DNA of 25,472 nt from an uncultured Collinsella sp. (GCA_902495155.1 CABUWD010000012.1:1-25472), one strand, 5' to 3'; shown: positions 6,760 to 14,414, counted from the stretch's first letter. The notes: a model not told the origin generated them from the sequence alone. A program made the numbers and translations.

Positions 6760-7575
6760 ATGAGTGATTTCCATATGGTGGTGTGCGTCAAGGCCGTGCC
6801 GGGCAGCACCGAGGTCAAGATGGACCCCAAGACCAATACCATCGTGCGCGATGGCAAGCAGGCGGTCATTAATCCCTTTGATGCGAGCGCTTTGGAATGC
6901 GCGCTGGCGCTGAAGGACGACTTTATCGGCTTTGGCATGGATGTGCGCGTGACGGTGGTGTCGATGGGCATCCCCGCGACCGAATCGCTGCTGCGCGACT
7001 GCATCGCTCGAGGCGCCGACGACGCGCTGCTGCTGACCGATCGCGTCTTTGCAGGTGCCGATACCCTGGCAACCACCTACGCCCTCAAGTGCGGCATCGA
7101 AGCGCTCGACGAGGACTTCGACCTGCTCATCTGCGGCAAGATGGCGGTGGATGGCGATACGGCCCAGATCGGTCCCGAGCTTGCCGGTGCCTTTGAGATT
7201 CCCTGCGTGACCGACGTGAGCTGCGTGCAAAGCGCGGGCTTTACGACGTGTGGCTCGCTGGCGCTCGTTCACGGATGCGATGCCGGCGAGGAGACGGTGT
7301 ATCTTGAGATGCCGTGCGCGATGACGACTGCCAAGGAGATTGGCCAGTTGCGTATGCCAAGTATTGCCGGTATTCGTGCGGCGGAGGAGGCGGACGTGCG
7401 CGTGGTCAGTGCCGCCGACGTGAACGCCGACCCCGCGCGTTGCGGCCTTGCCGGGTCGCCGACACAGGTCGTGCGCTCGTTTGTGCCCGACCGTGACCAA
7501 ACGTGCGAGACCGTTGAGGGGACGGCGTCCGAGCAGGCGGCAAAGCTTGCCAAGATTATCGAGGGGATGGCATAG
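6760..7575 (+). CDS. etfB: Electron transfer flavoprotein subunit beta
   Basis: I prefer the ATG at 6760 (271 residues) because AAAGGGGG lies nine bases upstream. A GTG at 6754 that overlaps the lctD stop is only three bases from that site. The sequence is clearly EtfB: CVKAVPGSTEVKMD at the start, INPFDASALECALALKD, and the signature LICGKMAVDGDTAQIGPELA near 125-145, which contacts the AMP or second flavin. Together with EtfA it forms a flavoprotein that passes electrons between the lactate dehydrogenase, NAD+ and ferredoxin. In bifurcating Etf proteins EtfB binds FAD rather than AMP and uses NAD(H); the sequence alone does not separate the two with certainty, but the operon favours bifurcation. 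The last codons run almost directly into etfA (stop TAG, next ATG at once). Confidence 0.93.
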   Translation: MSDFHMVVCVKAVPGSTEVKMDPKTNTIVRDGKQAVINPFDASALECALALKDDFIGFGMDVRVTVVSMGIPATESLLRDCIARGADDALLLTDRVFAGADTLATTYALKCGIEALDEDFDLLICGKMAVDGDTAQIGPELAGAFEIPCVTDVSCVQSAGFTTCGSLALVHGCDAGEETVYLEMPCAMTTAKEIGQLRMPSIAGIRAAEEADVRVVSAADVNADPARCGLAGSPTQVVRSFVPDRDQTCETVEGTASEQAAKLAKIIEGMA

Positions 7576-8781
7576 ATGAGCGGACTGATTATCGATAGCG
7601 AAGCCTGTATCGGCTGCGGTCGCTGCGTTCGCGCCTGTGCCTCGGGCGGCATCGTAGTGGAAGGCGAGCGACCCAGCCGATGCGCCCGCGTAACCGACGG
7701 CTGCATCCTATGCGGTGGGTGCGTCGACGCCTGCCCCGTCAACGCTATCTCGATCGAGCGTGACGAGGCCGCTGGTACGGTGGACCTTGATGCATATCGA
7801 GACATTTGGGTCTTCGTGCAGACTGACGAGCACGATGCCGTGGCTCCCGTGGCCTACGAGCTCATGGGCAAGGGGCGCGAGCTTGCCGATGCTCGCGGCT
7901 GCCGTCTGGTGGCACTGGTCGGCATAAGCCCCGAGGGCTCGCTTGGGGACCTGGAGCATCTGGTTTGCGCGGGCGCCGACGAAGTCCTGGCCTGTCGCGA
8001 CGAGCGCCTGCGCCAAAACGATGCGGAGGTCTACGCCCGCTTGATCTGCGATTTGGTAGCCGAACGCAAACCCGAGGCCATCCTATATGGTGCGACCGCT
8101 TTTGGTCGCGAACTGGCACCCGGCGTTGCCGTGCGTTTGCAGACGGGTCTTACGGCCGACTGCACCGTGCTTTCGATGGATGCGGAGTCGGGCCTACTGC
8201 AGCAGACGCGCCCGGCGTTTGGCGGCAACTTGATGGCCACCATCATTTGCCCCAACCACCGTCCGCAGATGGCAACGGTTCGTCCCGGCATCTTTAAGGC
8301 GCCCGACTTCGACTACGGCCGTTCCGGCGCGATCACCCAGGTGATGCTTGCGGAAGACGTTAAGGCCCGTGTCGAGATCTCGATTCCCGCCGAGGAGTGG
8401 GGGCAGCAGGCTTCGATTGCCGATGCCGAGCGCTTGGTCGTGGTGGGCCGCGGCATTGGCTCCAAGAAGAATCTGCCCCTGATGCGAAGGCTCGCCGATG
8501 CCCTGGGTGCCGAGCTTGGTTGCACGCGACCTGTCGTGGAGGCCGGCTGGTTGGAGTATCGCCACCAGATTGGCCAGACGGGCGTATCGGTTTCGCCCAA
8601 GCTTCTCGTGAGTATCGGTGTTTCGGGCGCCATCCAGCATCTTGCCGGCATCGGTGGGGCTGAGTGCATTATCGCCATCAACGAGGACCCGGATGCCCCC
8701 ATTTTTGGTACTGCCCAGTACAAGGTTGTCGGCGATGCCGTCGAGGTCGTCGAGGAGCTGCTGGCTCAGCTTGAGCGCTAG
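7576..8781 (+). CDS. etfA: Electron transfer flavoprotein subunit alpha with two [4Fe-4S] motifs
   Basis: Encodes 401 residues, beginning directly after the etfB stop. Residues 1-60 form a ferredoxin domain. The first motif is C11-x2-C14-x2-C17-x3-C21, and the second is C43-x2-C46-x2-C49-x3-C53 followed by Pro, with an extra C36. So up to two [4Fe-4S] clusters can be bound, consistent with direct ferredoxin exchange. The rest is standard EtfA: an N-terminal alpha/beta domain, then the FAD domain (about 275-400) with VVGRGIGSKKN, HQIGQTGVSVSPKL, SGAIQHLAGI and INEDPDAPIF. The LctC protein of A. woodii is also an EtfA with an N-terminal ferredoxin extension, which supports the lactate assignment. 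The stop (8779-8781) overlaps the stop of the convergent HD gene, leaving no space for an intergenic terminator. Confidence 0.94.
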   Translation: MSGLIIDSEACIGCGRCVRACASGGIVVEGERPSRCARVTDGCILCGGCVDACPVNAISIERDEAAGTVDLDAYRDIWVFVQTDEHDAVAPVAYELMGKGRELADARGCRLVALVGISPEGSLGDLEHLVCAGADEVLACRDERLRQNDAEVYARLICDLVAERKPEAILYGATAFGRELAPGVAVRLQTGLTADCTVLSMDAESGLLQQTRPAFGGNLMATIICPNHRPQMATVRPGIFKAPDFDYGRSGAITQVMLAEDVKARVEISIPAEEWGQQASIADAERLVVVGRGIGSKKNLPLMRRLADALGAELGCTRPVVEAGWLEYRHQIGQTGVSVSPKLLVSIGVSGAIQHLAGIGGAECIIAINEDPDAPIFGTAQYKVVGDAVEVVEELLAQLER

Positions 8782-9590
8782 GCGCGCGCCAGCCAGTCGC
8801 GCATCTCGTCCTTAAGGCGGCTCCAAGTTGCCTGCGTGGCGGGGTCGGTAAAGGGCCGCGTAATGCCAAAAGGCGCGTCGAGCAGGCGGTAGATATCGCC
8901 CTGCTCGCGCGCCAGCGCGCGGCTCGCTGGATAGACGAGCTCAAACATAAAGCAGATGAGCCCCACCAGGTAGTCCGCCGGCTCGTTGCGCTCGTCGCGC
9001 GCGACGCAGCGGTGCTCGTCAAAGGCGGCAAGTGTCGGCGACGAGAAACGGCTGCCGAGAAACGTCTTCTCGTCCACCTTGAGGATGGTGTCGACGGTGC
9101 TGTCGGCGATGGTACGCATAATGTCGATCTTGTCGCCATCGCGTACGATATCGCAGAAGCTCTGCGTGCGCTCGTCGAGCTGCGCGGGTAGACGGAAATC
9201 GCTGTGATAGGCAATGCTCGCTCGGATGAGTTCATCTTCTGCTGGGTCATCGATAAAGTCGCGGATGCTCGTTACAGCGGGTGCATCGGCGGGATTTTCG
9301 CCAAAGAGGACCTCGATGCCCAGCGCCGCATGGCTCATGCTCTCGGCGTCCTTAAAGGTGTCCCAGCGTCGCAGCTGCTCAAAGCGGCCCATATCGTGTA
9401 GCAGGCCGCAAAGCCATGCCAGGTCAATATCTTCTGACGACCAGCCCTGCTCGCGCGCTACGGCATCGCATGCCTCGGCCACGTGGTACGTATGCTCGAT
9501 TTTGAGCGCGATGCGTGGGTTGGTGGCGTCGTAGGCATCGGTGTAGCTTTTGAAGGCCGCGCGCGCCCGGTCTCGATCGATAGCTGTCAT
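8778..9590 (-). CDS. HD-domain metal-dependent hydrolase
   Basis: The ATG at 9590 follows AGGAAG. The 270-residue protein has an HD domain near its N terminus: H33 (KIEHTYHV), then H65-D66 (GLLHDMGRF), a later His in IAYHSDF and an Asp in RDGDKIDIMR. That is the full metal-binding set of an active HD phosphohydrolase. There is no partner domain, so the substrate (nucleotide, cyclic dinucleotide or other phosphate ester) cannot be read from the sequence. No signal peptide or membrane span is present. It is convergent with etfA, sharing CTAG so that the two stops overlap by three bases, and divergent from azlC. A link with lactate metabolism is not implied by the layout. Family call confident, function open. 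Confidence 0.86.
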   Translation of the reverse strand: MTAIDRDRARAAFKSYTDAYDATNPRIALKIEHTYHVAEACDAVAREQGWSSEDIDLAWLCGLLHDMGRFEQLRRWDTFKDAESMSHAALGIEVLFGENPADAPAVTSIRDFIDDPAEDELIRASIAYHSDFRLPAQLDERTQSFCDIVRDGDKIDIMRTIADSTVDTILKVDEKTFLGSRFSSPTLAAFDEHRCVARDERNEPADYLVGLICFMFELVYPASRALAREQGDIYRLLDAPFGITRPFTDPATQATWSRLKDEMRDWLARA

Positions 9591-9619
9591 AATGACTTCC
9601 TAAAAAGTTGTGTCTTTCG

Positions 9620-9659
9620 ATCCGGTGGCAATTGTAGGTGAACTCGGTTGCTGCCGGAT
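9620..9659. promoter_or_regulatory. Stem-loop or dyad between the HD gene and azlC
   Basis: ATCCGGTGGCAA (9620-9631) can pair with TTGCTGCCGGAT (9648-9659), giving a 12-bp stem with two G-U pairs and a 16-base loop. It lies in the 126-base divergent region. It could be a leader hairpin of azlC or a regulator site serving both genes. No T-box core sequence is visible. Confidence 0.3.
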
Positions 9660-9716
9660 GATGATTCTGCCGTATCGCTACATGCGGCTCGGAGACCTTG
9701 TCAGGATGAGAAGCGT

Positions 9717-10409
9717 ATGGTGCTCAAAATCGTTAGAACCGTCTGGCCGGTGATGCTTACCTATGTTGCAATAGGCGCGCCGTGCGGAATGATCATGGGG
9801 CAGACGGGAATGGAGCCCTGGATGGTCTTTGCTCTGAGCAGCACGTTTGTGACGGGCAGCGGGCAGTTTATGATCTGCAACCTGTGGCTGGCGGGTGTGC
9901 CTGCAGCATCGATCGTCGCGAGCGTCGCCGCAATCTCCTCGCGCTTTGCGCTTTACTCGGCATCGATCGCACCGCATCTGAGGGGTGCCTCGAAGCGTCA
10001 GACGCTGGCTGTTGCCGCGACACTTACCGAGGAGGCATACGGCATCTCGCTTGCCAAGTTGGTTGAAGGGGAGGATTGGGGCCCGCATGAGTCCTTCGTG
10101 CTCAACGTGATCCTTATCGCAACATGGGGCGTTTCGTGTACGATGGGCGCCATCGTCGGCGCCGTTGTCGATGTTCCCACCGCCATTGCAGCCTTTGTCT
10201 GCACCTCGCTCTTTATCTGCCTGCTCTTTTCGCAGCGGCTGTCGCGCGGCAACGTTGTCGCGGCGGTTTCGGGCGCGGTGTCCGTCGCCGTATGCAAGTT
10301 CTTGGGCCTCGTGAATATTGCCGTGCCGGCAAGCGTCGTGGTCGGCATTGCCATTGCGCTGGCGTGCGATGCTGTATTTGACAGAAGAGGTGCCCGCGAT
10401 GCCCGTTAA
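9717..10409 (+). CDS. azlC: AzlC family branched-chain amino acid exporter, large subunit
   Basis: The frame is open from 9648, but the first 23 residues are hydrophilic and unlike the family. The ATG at 9717 has a modest AGGATGAG site and starts the conserved membrane protein (230 residues). AzlC features are clear: GAPCGMIMGQTGMEPWMVFALSSTFVTGSGQFM at the start, then SSRFALYSASIAPHL and TEEAYGISL. About seven or eight membrane spans are present. AzlC with AzlD exports branched-chain amino acids and analogues such as azaleucine, driven by the proton gradient. The azlD start lies inside its last codons (11-base overlap), so the two are translated together. The same window carries a Liv-type importer, so both export and import of these amino acids are encoded here. 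Regulation unknown; the stem-loop upstream is a candidate. Confidence 0.92.
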   Translation: MVLKIVRTVWPVMLTYVAIGAPCGMIMGQTGMEPWMVFALSSTFVTGSGQFMICNLWLAGVPAASIVASVAAISSRFALYSASIAPHLRGASKRQTLAVAATLTEEAYGISLAKLVEGEDWGPHESFVLNVILIATWGVSCTMGAIVGAVVDVPTAIAAFVCTSLFICLLFSQRLSRGNVVAAVSGAVSVAVCKFLGLVNIAVPASVVVGIAIALACDAVFDRRGARDAR

Positions 10410-10722
10410 CGAGTTCTTGGTTCTATGGCTGTCGTCGTGGGTTGCTATCGCGTTCTTTCGCATCGCGCCGGCGTTCGCCTTGCGCGGGCGGACCCTGTCG
10501 CCCCGCATTACCGAGGCCCTGGGCTATATCCCGCCCGCTGCCTTTGCCGCGCTGGTCGCCAACGACTTGGTGAGCCCCGGCGCGTTCGACGCGGGACTCT
10601 GGCCTGCCTTGGTTCCCTGGATTGCGGCCGCCGGCGTCGTGGTCGTGGCGGTCAAGACAAAATCGATGCTGTGGTGCTGCGTCTCGGGCATCGTACTCTA
10701 TATCGTCTTGAGCCTTATATAG
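10399..10722 (+). CDS. azlD: AzlD family branched-chain amino acid exporter, small subunit
   Basis: The ATG at 10399 (107 residues) follows GAAGAGG and lies within the end of azlC. The frame is open earlier, but the upstream part is an azlC shadow. The protein has about four membrane spans and AzlD hallmarks: WVAIAFFRIAPAF, then LSPRITEALGYIPPAAFAALVANDL, and KTKSMLWCCVSGIV near the end. It is the obligate small partner of AzlC in the exporter. Its length matches the family (100-110). No hairpin terminator is obvious in the 150 bases after it. Confidence 0.92.
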   Translation: MPVNEFLVLWLSSWVAIAFFRIAPAFALRGRTLSPRITEALGYIPPAAFAALVANDLVSPGAFDAGLWPALVPWIAAAGVVVVAVKTKSMLWCCVSGIVLYIVLSLI

Positions 10723-10872
10723 GGGTGGCGTCGCGGGCGCCGAATCTCGTTCCATCCCAACTTGTCGAATTTTTCACCGAGCTGGTCTATTTCTTCTGGT
10801 ACCATGGTCAAACTTTACTGTAGCAAAGCGTGACGTGGGCTTTTGTACCCCGTCAGCGGAAATGGGGGTTTC

Positions 10873-11895
10873 ATGGCACAGGAAGCAACCGCCAACGAGC
10901 AAAAGAAATTCAGGGTCCCGCGCATCCCAGGCGACATCATGATTTACCCGATGATCGTCGGTCTTTTGCTCAACACCTTCTGCCCGCAGGTTTTTGAGAT
11001 CGGCGGCTTCTTTACGGCTGCCTGCCGCGGTGGCTCCAATACCATCGTCGCCGCGATTCTGCTGTTTGTGGGCGCCGGCATCAGCTTTAAGTCCACGCCG
11101 GGCGCCATCAAGACCGGCATCGTCGTGCTGATTCCCAAGCTTGTTGTCGCGGCGGCCCTTGGCTTGGGTGTGGCATATTTCTTTAACGACAACTTCCTGG
11201 GCCTGAGCTCCGTGTCTATCATCGGCGGCATCACGTTTTGCAACATGGCGCTCTACACGGGCATCATGGGCGAGTTCGGCGACGAGTCCGAGCAGGGCGC
11301 CGTCGGTATCCTGTTCTTTACGGCCGGCCCCGCCGTCACCATGATCATCCTCGGTGTCTCGGGTCTCGCCAACATCCCCGTCGGCACCATCATCGGATCC
11401 ATCCTGCCACTTGTTATCGGCATGGTTCTGGGCAACCTCTTCCCGTTCATCAAGAACCTGCTGGTCCCCGGTGCCAATCCCGCGATCGCTGTTATCGGAT
11501 TTCAGCTCGGTGCGTCCATGAGCCTTTCGAGCTTTATCACCGGTGGTATTTCCGGCATCTTGCTGGGCCTTGTCACGCTGTTTGTCGTCGGTCCCATCAC
11601 CTTTGCGTTCGAGCGCCTGTGCGGTGGTAACGGCAAGGCTGCCGTGGCTTGTTCCACCATCGCCGGCACGGCTATGACCACGCCGGTTGCTCTCGCCGAG
11701 GTCGCGCCGCGCTACGCCGAGCTTGCGCCCACCGCGTACGCCCAGATCGCCACTGCCGTTATCATCACGGCAATCATGGCTCCGATTCTGACCGGCTGGG
11801 TCGACAAGAAGTTCTGCCAGGGCAAGGAGGACCTGTCGCCTGCCGGTGTCGAGGCCATCGAGGAGGCCGTTGCGACCGACATCGACGGCGAGTAA
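10873..11895 (+). CDS. kdgT: 2-keto-3-deoxygluconate permease family transporter (KdgT)
   Basis: The ATG at 10873 has GGGGGT upstream; an in-frame start at 10843 would add ten unlikely residues. The 340-residue protein has about ten membrane spans and KdgT-type motifs: the start (IPGDIMIYPMIVGLLLNTF), RGGSNTIVAAILLFVGAGI, GGITFCNMALYTGIMGEFGD and PGANPAIAVIGFQLGASMS. Characterised members take up 2-keto-3-deoxygluconate by proton symport during pectin or uronate use. No KDG kinase, aldolase or pectinase gene lies in the window, so the real substrate may differ. The last 30 residues are a hydrophilic acidic tail. It ends in a strong hairpin terminator, so it is a single-gene unit. Confidence 0.88.
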   Translation: MAQEATANEQKKFRVPRIPGDIMIYPMIVGLLLNTFCPQVFEIGGFFTAACRGGSNTIVAAILLFVGAGISFKSTPGAIKTGIVVLIPKLVVAAALGLGVAYFFNDNFLGLSSVSIIGGITFCNMALYTGIMGEFGDESEQGAVGILFFTAGPAVTMIILGVSGLANIPVGTIIGSILPLVIGMVLGNLFPFIKNLLVPGANPAIAVIGFQLGASMSLSSFITGGISGILLGLVTLFVVGPITFAFERLCGGNGKAAVACSTIAGTAMTTPVALAEVAPRYAELAPTAYAQIATAVIITAIMAPILTGWVDKKFCQGKEDLSPAGVEAIEEAVATDIDGE

Positions 11896-11941
11896 CGGCC
11901 GTTACCGATAATTGATTCCGGCGTGCAATTCGCGCCGTCCG

Positions 11942-11987
11942 AGCGCCCGAACAGAAACTGTTTTGCAGTGATGTTCGGGCGCTTTGC
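11942..11987 (+). terminator. Terminator after kdgT
   Basis: An 11-bp perfect stem, AGCGCCCGAAC (11942-11952) with GTTCGGGCGCT (11973-11983), 20-base loop, followed by TTTGCTAT. The T run is short, but the stem is strong and lies 46 bases after the kdgT stop. Confidence 0.7.
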
Positions 11988-11993
11988 TATGAT
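11985..11993 (+). promoter_or_regulatory. Extended -10 element before the diguanylate cyclase gene
   Basis: TGCTATGAT lies directly behind the kdgT terminator, the same nine bases as the element before the TerB_N gene. A TTGCAG at 11963-11968 is a possible -35, with a long 19-base spacer. It would start transcription near 12000. Confidence 0.4.
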
Positions 11994-11994
11994 T

Positions 11995-12026
11995 CCCTTT
12001 ACCCCTGCGGAGTAAAGGGGTGTTTA
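11995..12026 (+). promoter_or_regulatory. Second hairpin in the leader of the diguanylate cyclase gene
   Basis: CCCTTTAC (11995-12002) pairs with GTAAAGGG (12012-12019), followed by GTGTTTATT. It could be a second weak terminator or part of the leader. A little downstream GCCC-TG-ATTCGAAT-T-GGGC (12029-12047) forms a dyad that could be an operator. Confidence 0.35.
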
Positions 12027-12084
12027 TTGCCCTGATTCGAATTGGGCGATTCTGACCATTCGGATATTGAAGGGATGGCGTCTA

Positions 12085-13227
12085 GTGGTTAAGGCACTCA
12101 AGATTGAGATATTCCTGCTATGCATGATTGTTCTTATCGGGCTTGCCGCGCGAAGTCGTCGCTCCTTGTTCTCGAGCACCCTGCAGCTATTGTTTAGCAT
12201 GCTTGGCTACACCTCTGCCGCGTACATATTATTCGATATGATCTGGACGCTTTCGGATGGTGCGGACGGCACGTTGGGTATTGCTGCCAACTGGATTTCC
12301 AACGCGGTTTCGTTTTCGCTCTTTGCCATCGCGTGTCTCATTTGGTTTATCTATTCCGAGACGATGCAGGGCTCTCGCCTTGTGACCTCGCGCTATAGGG
12401 TGGTGCTTGTAACGTTGCCTACGGCTCTGGTGGTCGTGCTGGCTTTTACCAGTTACTGGACGCACGCCTTGTTCTATATCGATTCGCAGGGCGTGTATCG
12501 TCGCGGCTTTGCCTATATGATCCAGCCTATTGTCAGCTACTGTTACGTTATACATACGTCCCTGCATGCGTTTGTGCAATCTCGCAGGGTCGAGAGCCTG
12601 CAGACGAAGGCTATCTATCGAACCTTGGCATTTTTCGCCATTCCGGCCCTGGTGGGCGGTACCTTTCAGATCGTATACTCGGTGCCTGGCCTTTGTGTCG
12701 GCATAATGATTAGCATGTTGCTGCTCTATATCATCTGCCAGGAGCAACTGATCTCGACTGACCCGTTGACTGGACTCAACAACCGCAACCGTTTTGAGAC
12801 CTATATGCTGTCGCTCTTTTCAAATGTGGATCAGGCCGAAGATGTATATCTGCTTATGATGGACGCTGACGGCTTTAAGCAGATTAACGATCGCTATGGA
12901 CATGTGGAGGGCGACCATGCTCTTCAGGTCATATCCGCTGCGCTCAAAGAAGTCTGCTCGGCGTCTGGTGGCTTTATCGCGCGTTATGGTGGCGATGAGT
13001 TCGTGGTGCTCCAAAAGGCAGCGGCGGAACAGGATATCATGCATCTGTGCGCGACAATCAACGACGAGCTCGCGCATGCCGAGGTGCCGTATGCATTGCG
13101 GATGTCCATCGGTTGCGCGCGGGTCGGCGATAGTGTTGATACCTGGCAAGACTTACTTCGCGCTGCCGATGCGGAGCTCTATCGCGTCAAGGCCGAGAAA
13201 AAGAAAGCCGGCGTACAAATACGCTAG
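12085..13227 (+). CDS. Membrane diguanylate cyclase (GGDEF domain)
   Basis: I place the start at the GTG at 12085, nine bases after GAAGGGA; a TTG at 12067 in the same frame has no ribosome site. The 380-residue protein has about seven membrane spans in residues 1-215, similar in layout to 7TM sensor modules of histidine kinases. A cytoplasmic GGDEF domain (about 218-378) follows. Catalytic features are complete: DPLTGLNNRNRF, the metal Asp in MMDADGFKQINDRYGH, and GGDEF at 302-306. The inhibitory I-site RxxD, expected five residues before GGDEF, is absent (ASGG is there). It should make cyclic di-GMP from GTP, probably in response to a membrane or external signal. There is no EAL or PilZ protein in the window. 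It forms a single transcription unit ending in a clear terminator. Confidence 0.9.
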   Translation: MVKALKIEIFLLCMIVLIGLAARSRRSLFSSTLQLLFSMLGYTSAAYILFDMIWTLSDGADGTLGIAANWISNAVSFSLFAIACLIWFIYSETMQGSRLVTSRYRVVLVTLPTALVVVLAFTSYWTHALFYIDSQGVYRRGFAYMIQPIVSYCYVIHTSLHAFVQSRRVESLQTKAIYRTLAFFAIPALVGGTFQIVYSVPGLCVGIMISMLLLYIICQEQLISTDPLTGLNNRNRFETYMLSLFSNVDQAEDVYLLMMDADGFKQINDRYGHVEGDHALQVISAALKEVCSASGGFIARYGGDEFVVLQKAAAEQDIMHLCATINDELAHAEVPYALRMSIGCARVGDSVDTWQDLLRAADAELYRVKAEKKKAGVQIR

Positions 13228-13267
13228 AAAAGGGGCATACGACCGTGTTTGGTCGTGCGCCCCTTTT
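13228..13267 (+). terminator. Terminator after the diguanylate cyclase gene
   Basis: AAAAGGGGC pairs with GCCCCTTTT, and inside it ACGACC pairs with GGTCGT, giving a long hairpin starting immediately after the stop codon. The A-tract and T-tract on its two sides could let it work in both directions. Confidence 0.85.
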
Positions 13268-13302
13268 GCGTTTGTGGGGGGCCACCGGCCATAATGCCCA
13301 GG

Positions 13303-13335
13303 CGCGGTGCGGCAAGACGGGCGTCTGCCGCCGCG
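13303..13335. other. GC-rich hairpin between convergent genes
   Basis: CGCG-GT-GCGGC-A-AGAC, loop GGGC, GTCT-GCCGC-CGCG: a 13-bp stem with bulges only on the 5' side. No T-run follows on either strand. It lies between the cyclase terminator and the end of the transporter gene. Confidence 0.35.
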
Positions 13336-13415
13336 ACTCGGTACGAAATCAACGAGAACCAGTGTGCTCCATTAAGCTAAAGTATGCGAATGCCCTCCCT
13401 AAAAAGGTGAGCTCG

Positions 13416-14351
13416 CTAGGCTTTTTTGGGTTTGTTGACGATGATGATGCCGCCGCAGACCAACAGCAGGGCAACGATGACGGTAACGAGGCTCGTGCCA
13501 GCGCCCTCGCCGAGCAGCAGCGCGCTCAGCACCACACCAAAGACGGGGTTCATAAATCCAAAGACAGAGACGCGGCTGACGGGGTTGACGGCAAGCAGGC
13601 GCGACCACAGCGAGTAGGCGACCGCGGAGATAAGCGCCATGTAGATGATGAGCGCGATGGCGGGGACAATCGCTGTGGGGGAGAGCGCGCCACCCATCAA
13701 AAAGCCGATGGCGGTGAGGACCAGGCCGCCGACCAAGAACTGCCACCCGGCAAGCAAAACACCGTCGTGCTTGCGCGAGAAGATGCCGATCAGGCAGGTC
13801 GAAAGAGCACCCGCGACAGTGGAGGCTAGGATAAAGCCCTCGCCGTCGAGCGTAAAGCCAAAGGTGCCGTCCGCGCCCGAAAGGTTGACGAGCGCGACGC
13901 CGGCAAAGCCCAGCGCACAGCCAAGCACCTTGGCCGTACTGAGCTTCTCGGTGTGAAATGCCAGGGCGGCAAAGAGGATTGCGAGGAAGTTGGCGCTGGC
14001 CTCGATGATGGAGCTCGACATGGCGCTGGCACGCGAGAGGCCCAGATAGAAAAAGAAGTACTGACCGATGGTCTGAAAGAGCGACAAGATAAAGATGGGC
14101 TTGATATCGCGTGCCTGTGGGACGAGCGGGCGGCGCTGGGCTGCACTCATACCGGCGATAACCAGGATACCGGCAAGTGTGAAGCGCAAACCTGCAAAGA
14201 GTAGCTGCGAGGCGCTATCGTGCGCCGGGATACCAAACAGCTCGTAACCGATCTTGATGCAGGGGAAAGCCGACCCCCAGAGCGCGCAGCAGACGAGGCA
14301 ACCCAGGATGAGTCCGGGCAGAGTGGCGAGATACGGCTTGCGACTTTCCAT
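13416..14351 (-). CDS. EamA/DMT family transporter
   Basis: The ATG at 14351 has GGGAGAAG upstream; an in-frame TTG at 14375 lies in the terminator tail and is unlikely. The 311-residue protein has ten membrane spans in two EamA repeats. The first has ALWGSAFPCIKIGYELFG and SRASAMSSSIIEASANFLAILFAALAFHTEKLS. The second has LISAVAYSLWSRLLAVNPVSRVSVFGFMNPVFGVVLSALLLGEG, the typical EamA ending. DMT transporters export amino acids, nucleosides or other metabolites; the substrate cannot be read here. Unusually, a strong terminator lies just upstream of its ribosome site, leaving no room for a separate downstream promoter. Expression may therefore depend on read-through from purL or a promoter before the hairpin. 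Confidence 0.9.
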   Translation of the reverse strand: MESRKPYLATLPGLILGCLVCCALWGSAFPCIKIGYELFGIPAHDSASQLLFAGLRFTLAGILVIAGMSAAQRRPLVPQARDIKPIFILSLFQTIGQYFFFYLGLSRASAMSSSIIEASANFLAILFAALAFHTEKLSTAKVLGCALGFAGVALVNLSGADGTFGFTLDGEGFILASTVAGALSTCLIGIFSRKHDGVLLAGWQFLVGGLVLTAIGFLMGGALSPTAIVPAIALIIYMALISAVAYSLWSRLLAVNPVSRVSVFGFMNPVFGVVLSALLLGEGAGTSLVTVIVALLLVCGGIIIVNKPKKA

Positions 14352-14371
14352 GATGTTCTTCTCCCATACGC

Positions 14372-14414
14372 GCAAATAAAAAAGAACCCGCCACCGGGCG
14401 TGCCGGTGGCGGGT
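14372..14414 (-). terminator. Terminator after purL, immediately before the EamA gene
   Basis: A perfect 12-bp stem (ACCCGCCACCGG with CCGGTGGCGGGT, arms at 14386-14397 and 14403-14414) with a five-base loop. On the minus strand it is followed by TTCTTTTTTATTTG, a strong T-tract. Only about 20 bases separate it from the next start codon, so it may also act as an attenuator for that gene. Confidence 0.82.

Noticed and set aside
13416..13440. AT-rich partial hairpin at the end of the EamA gene as a terminator
   Set aside because: The stem is only about six A-T rich pairs around the stop codon and overlaps coding sequence; too weak to call.
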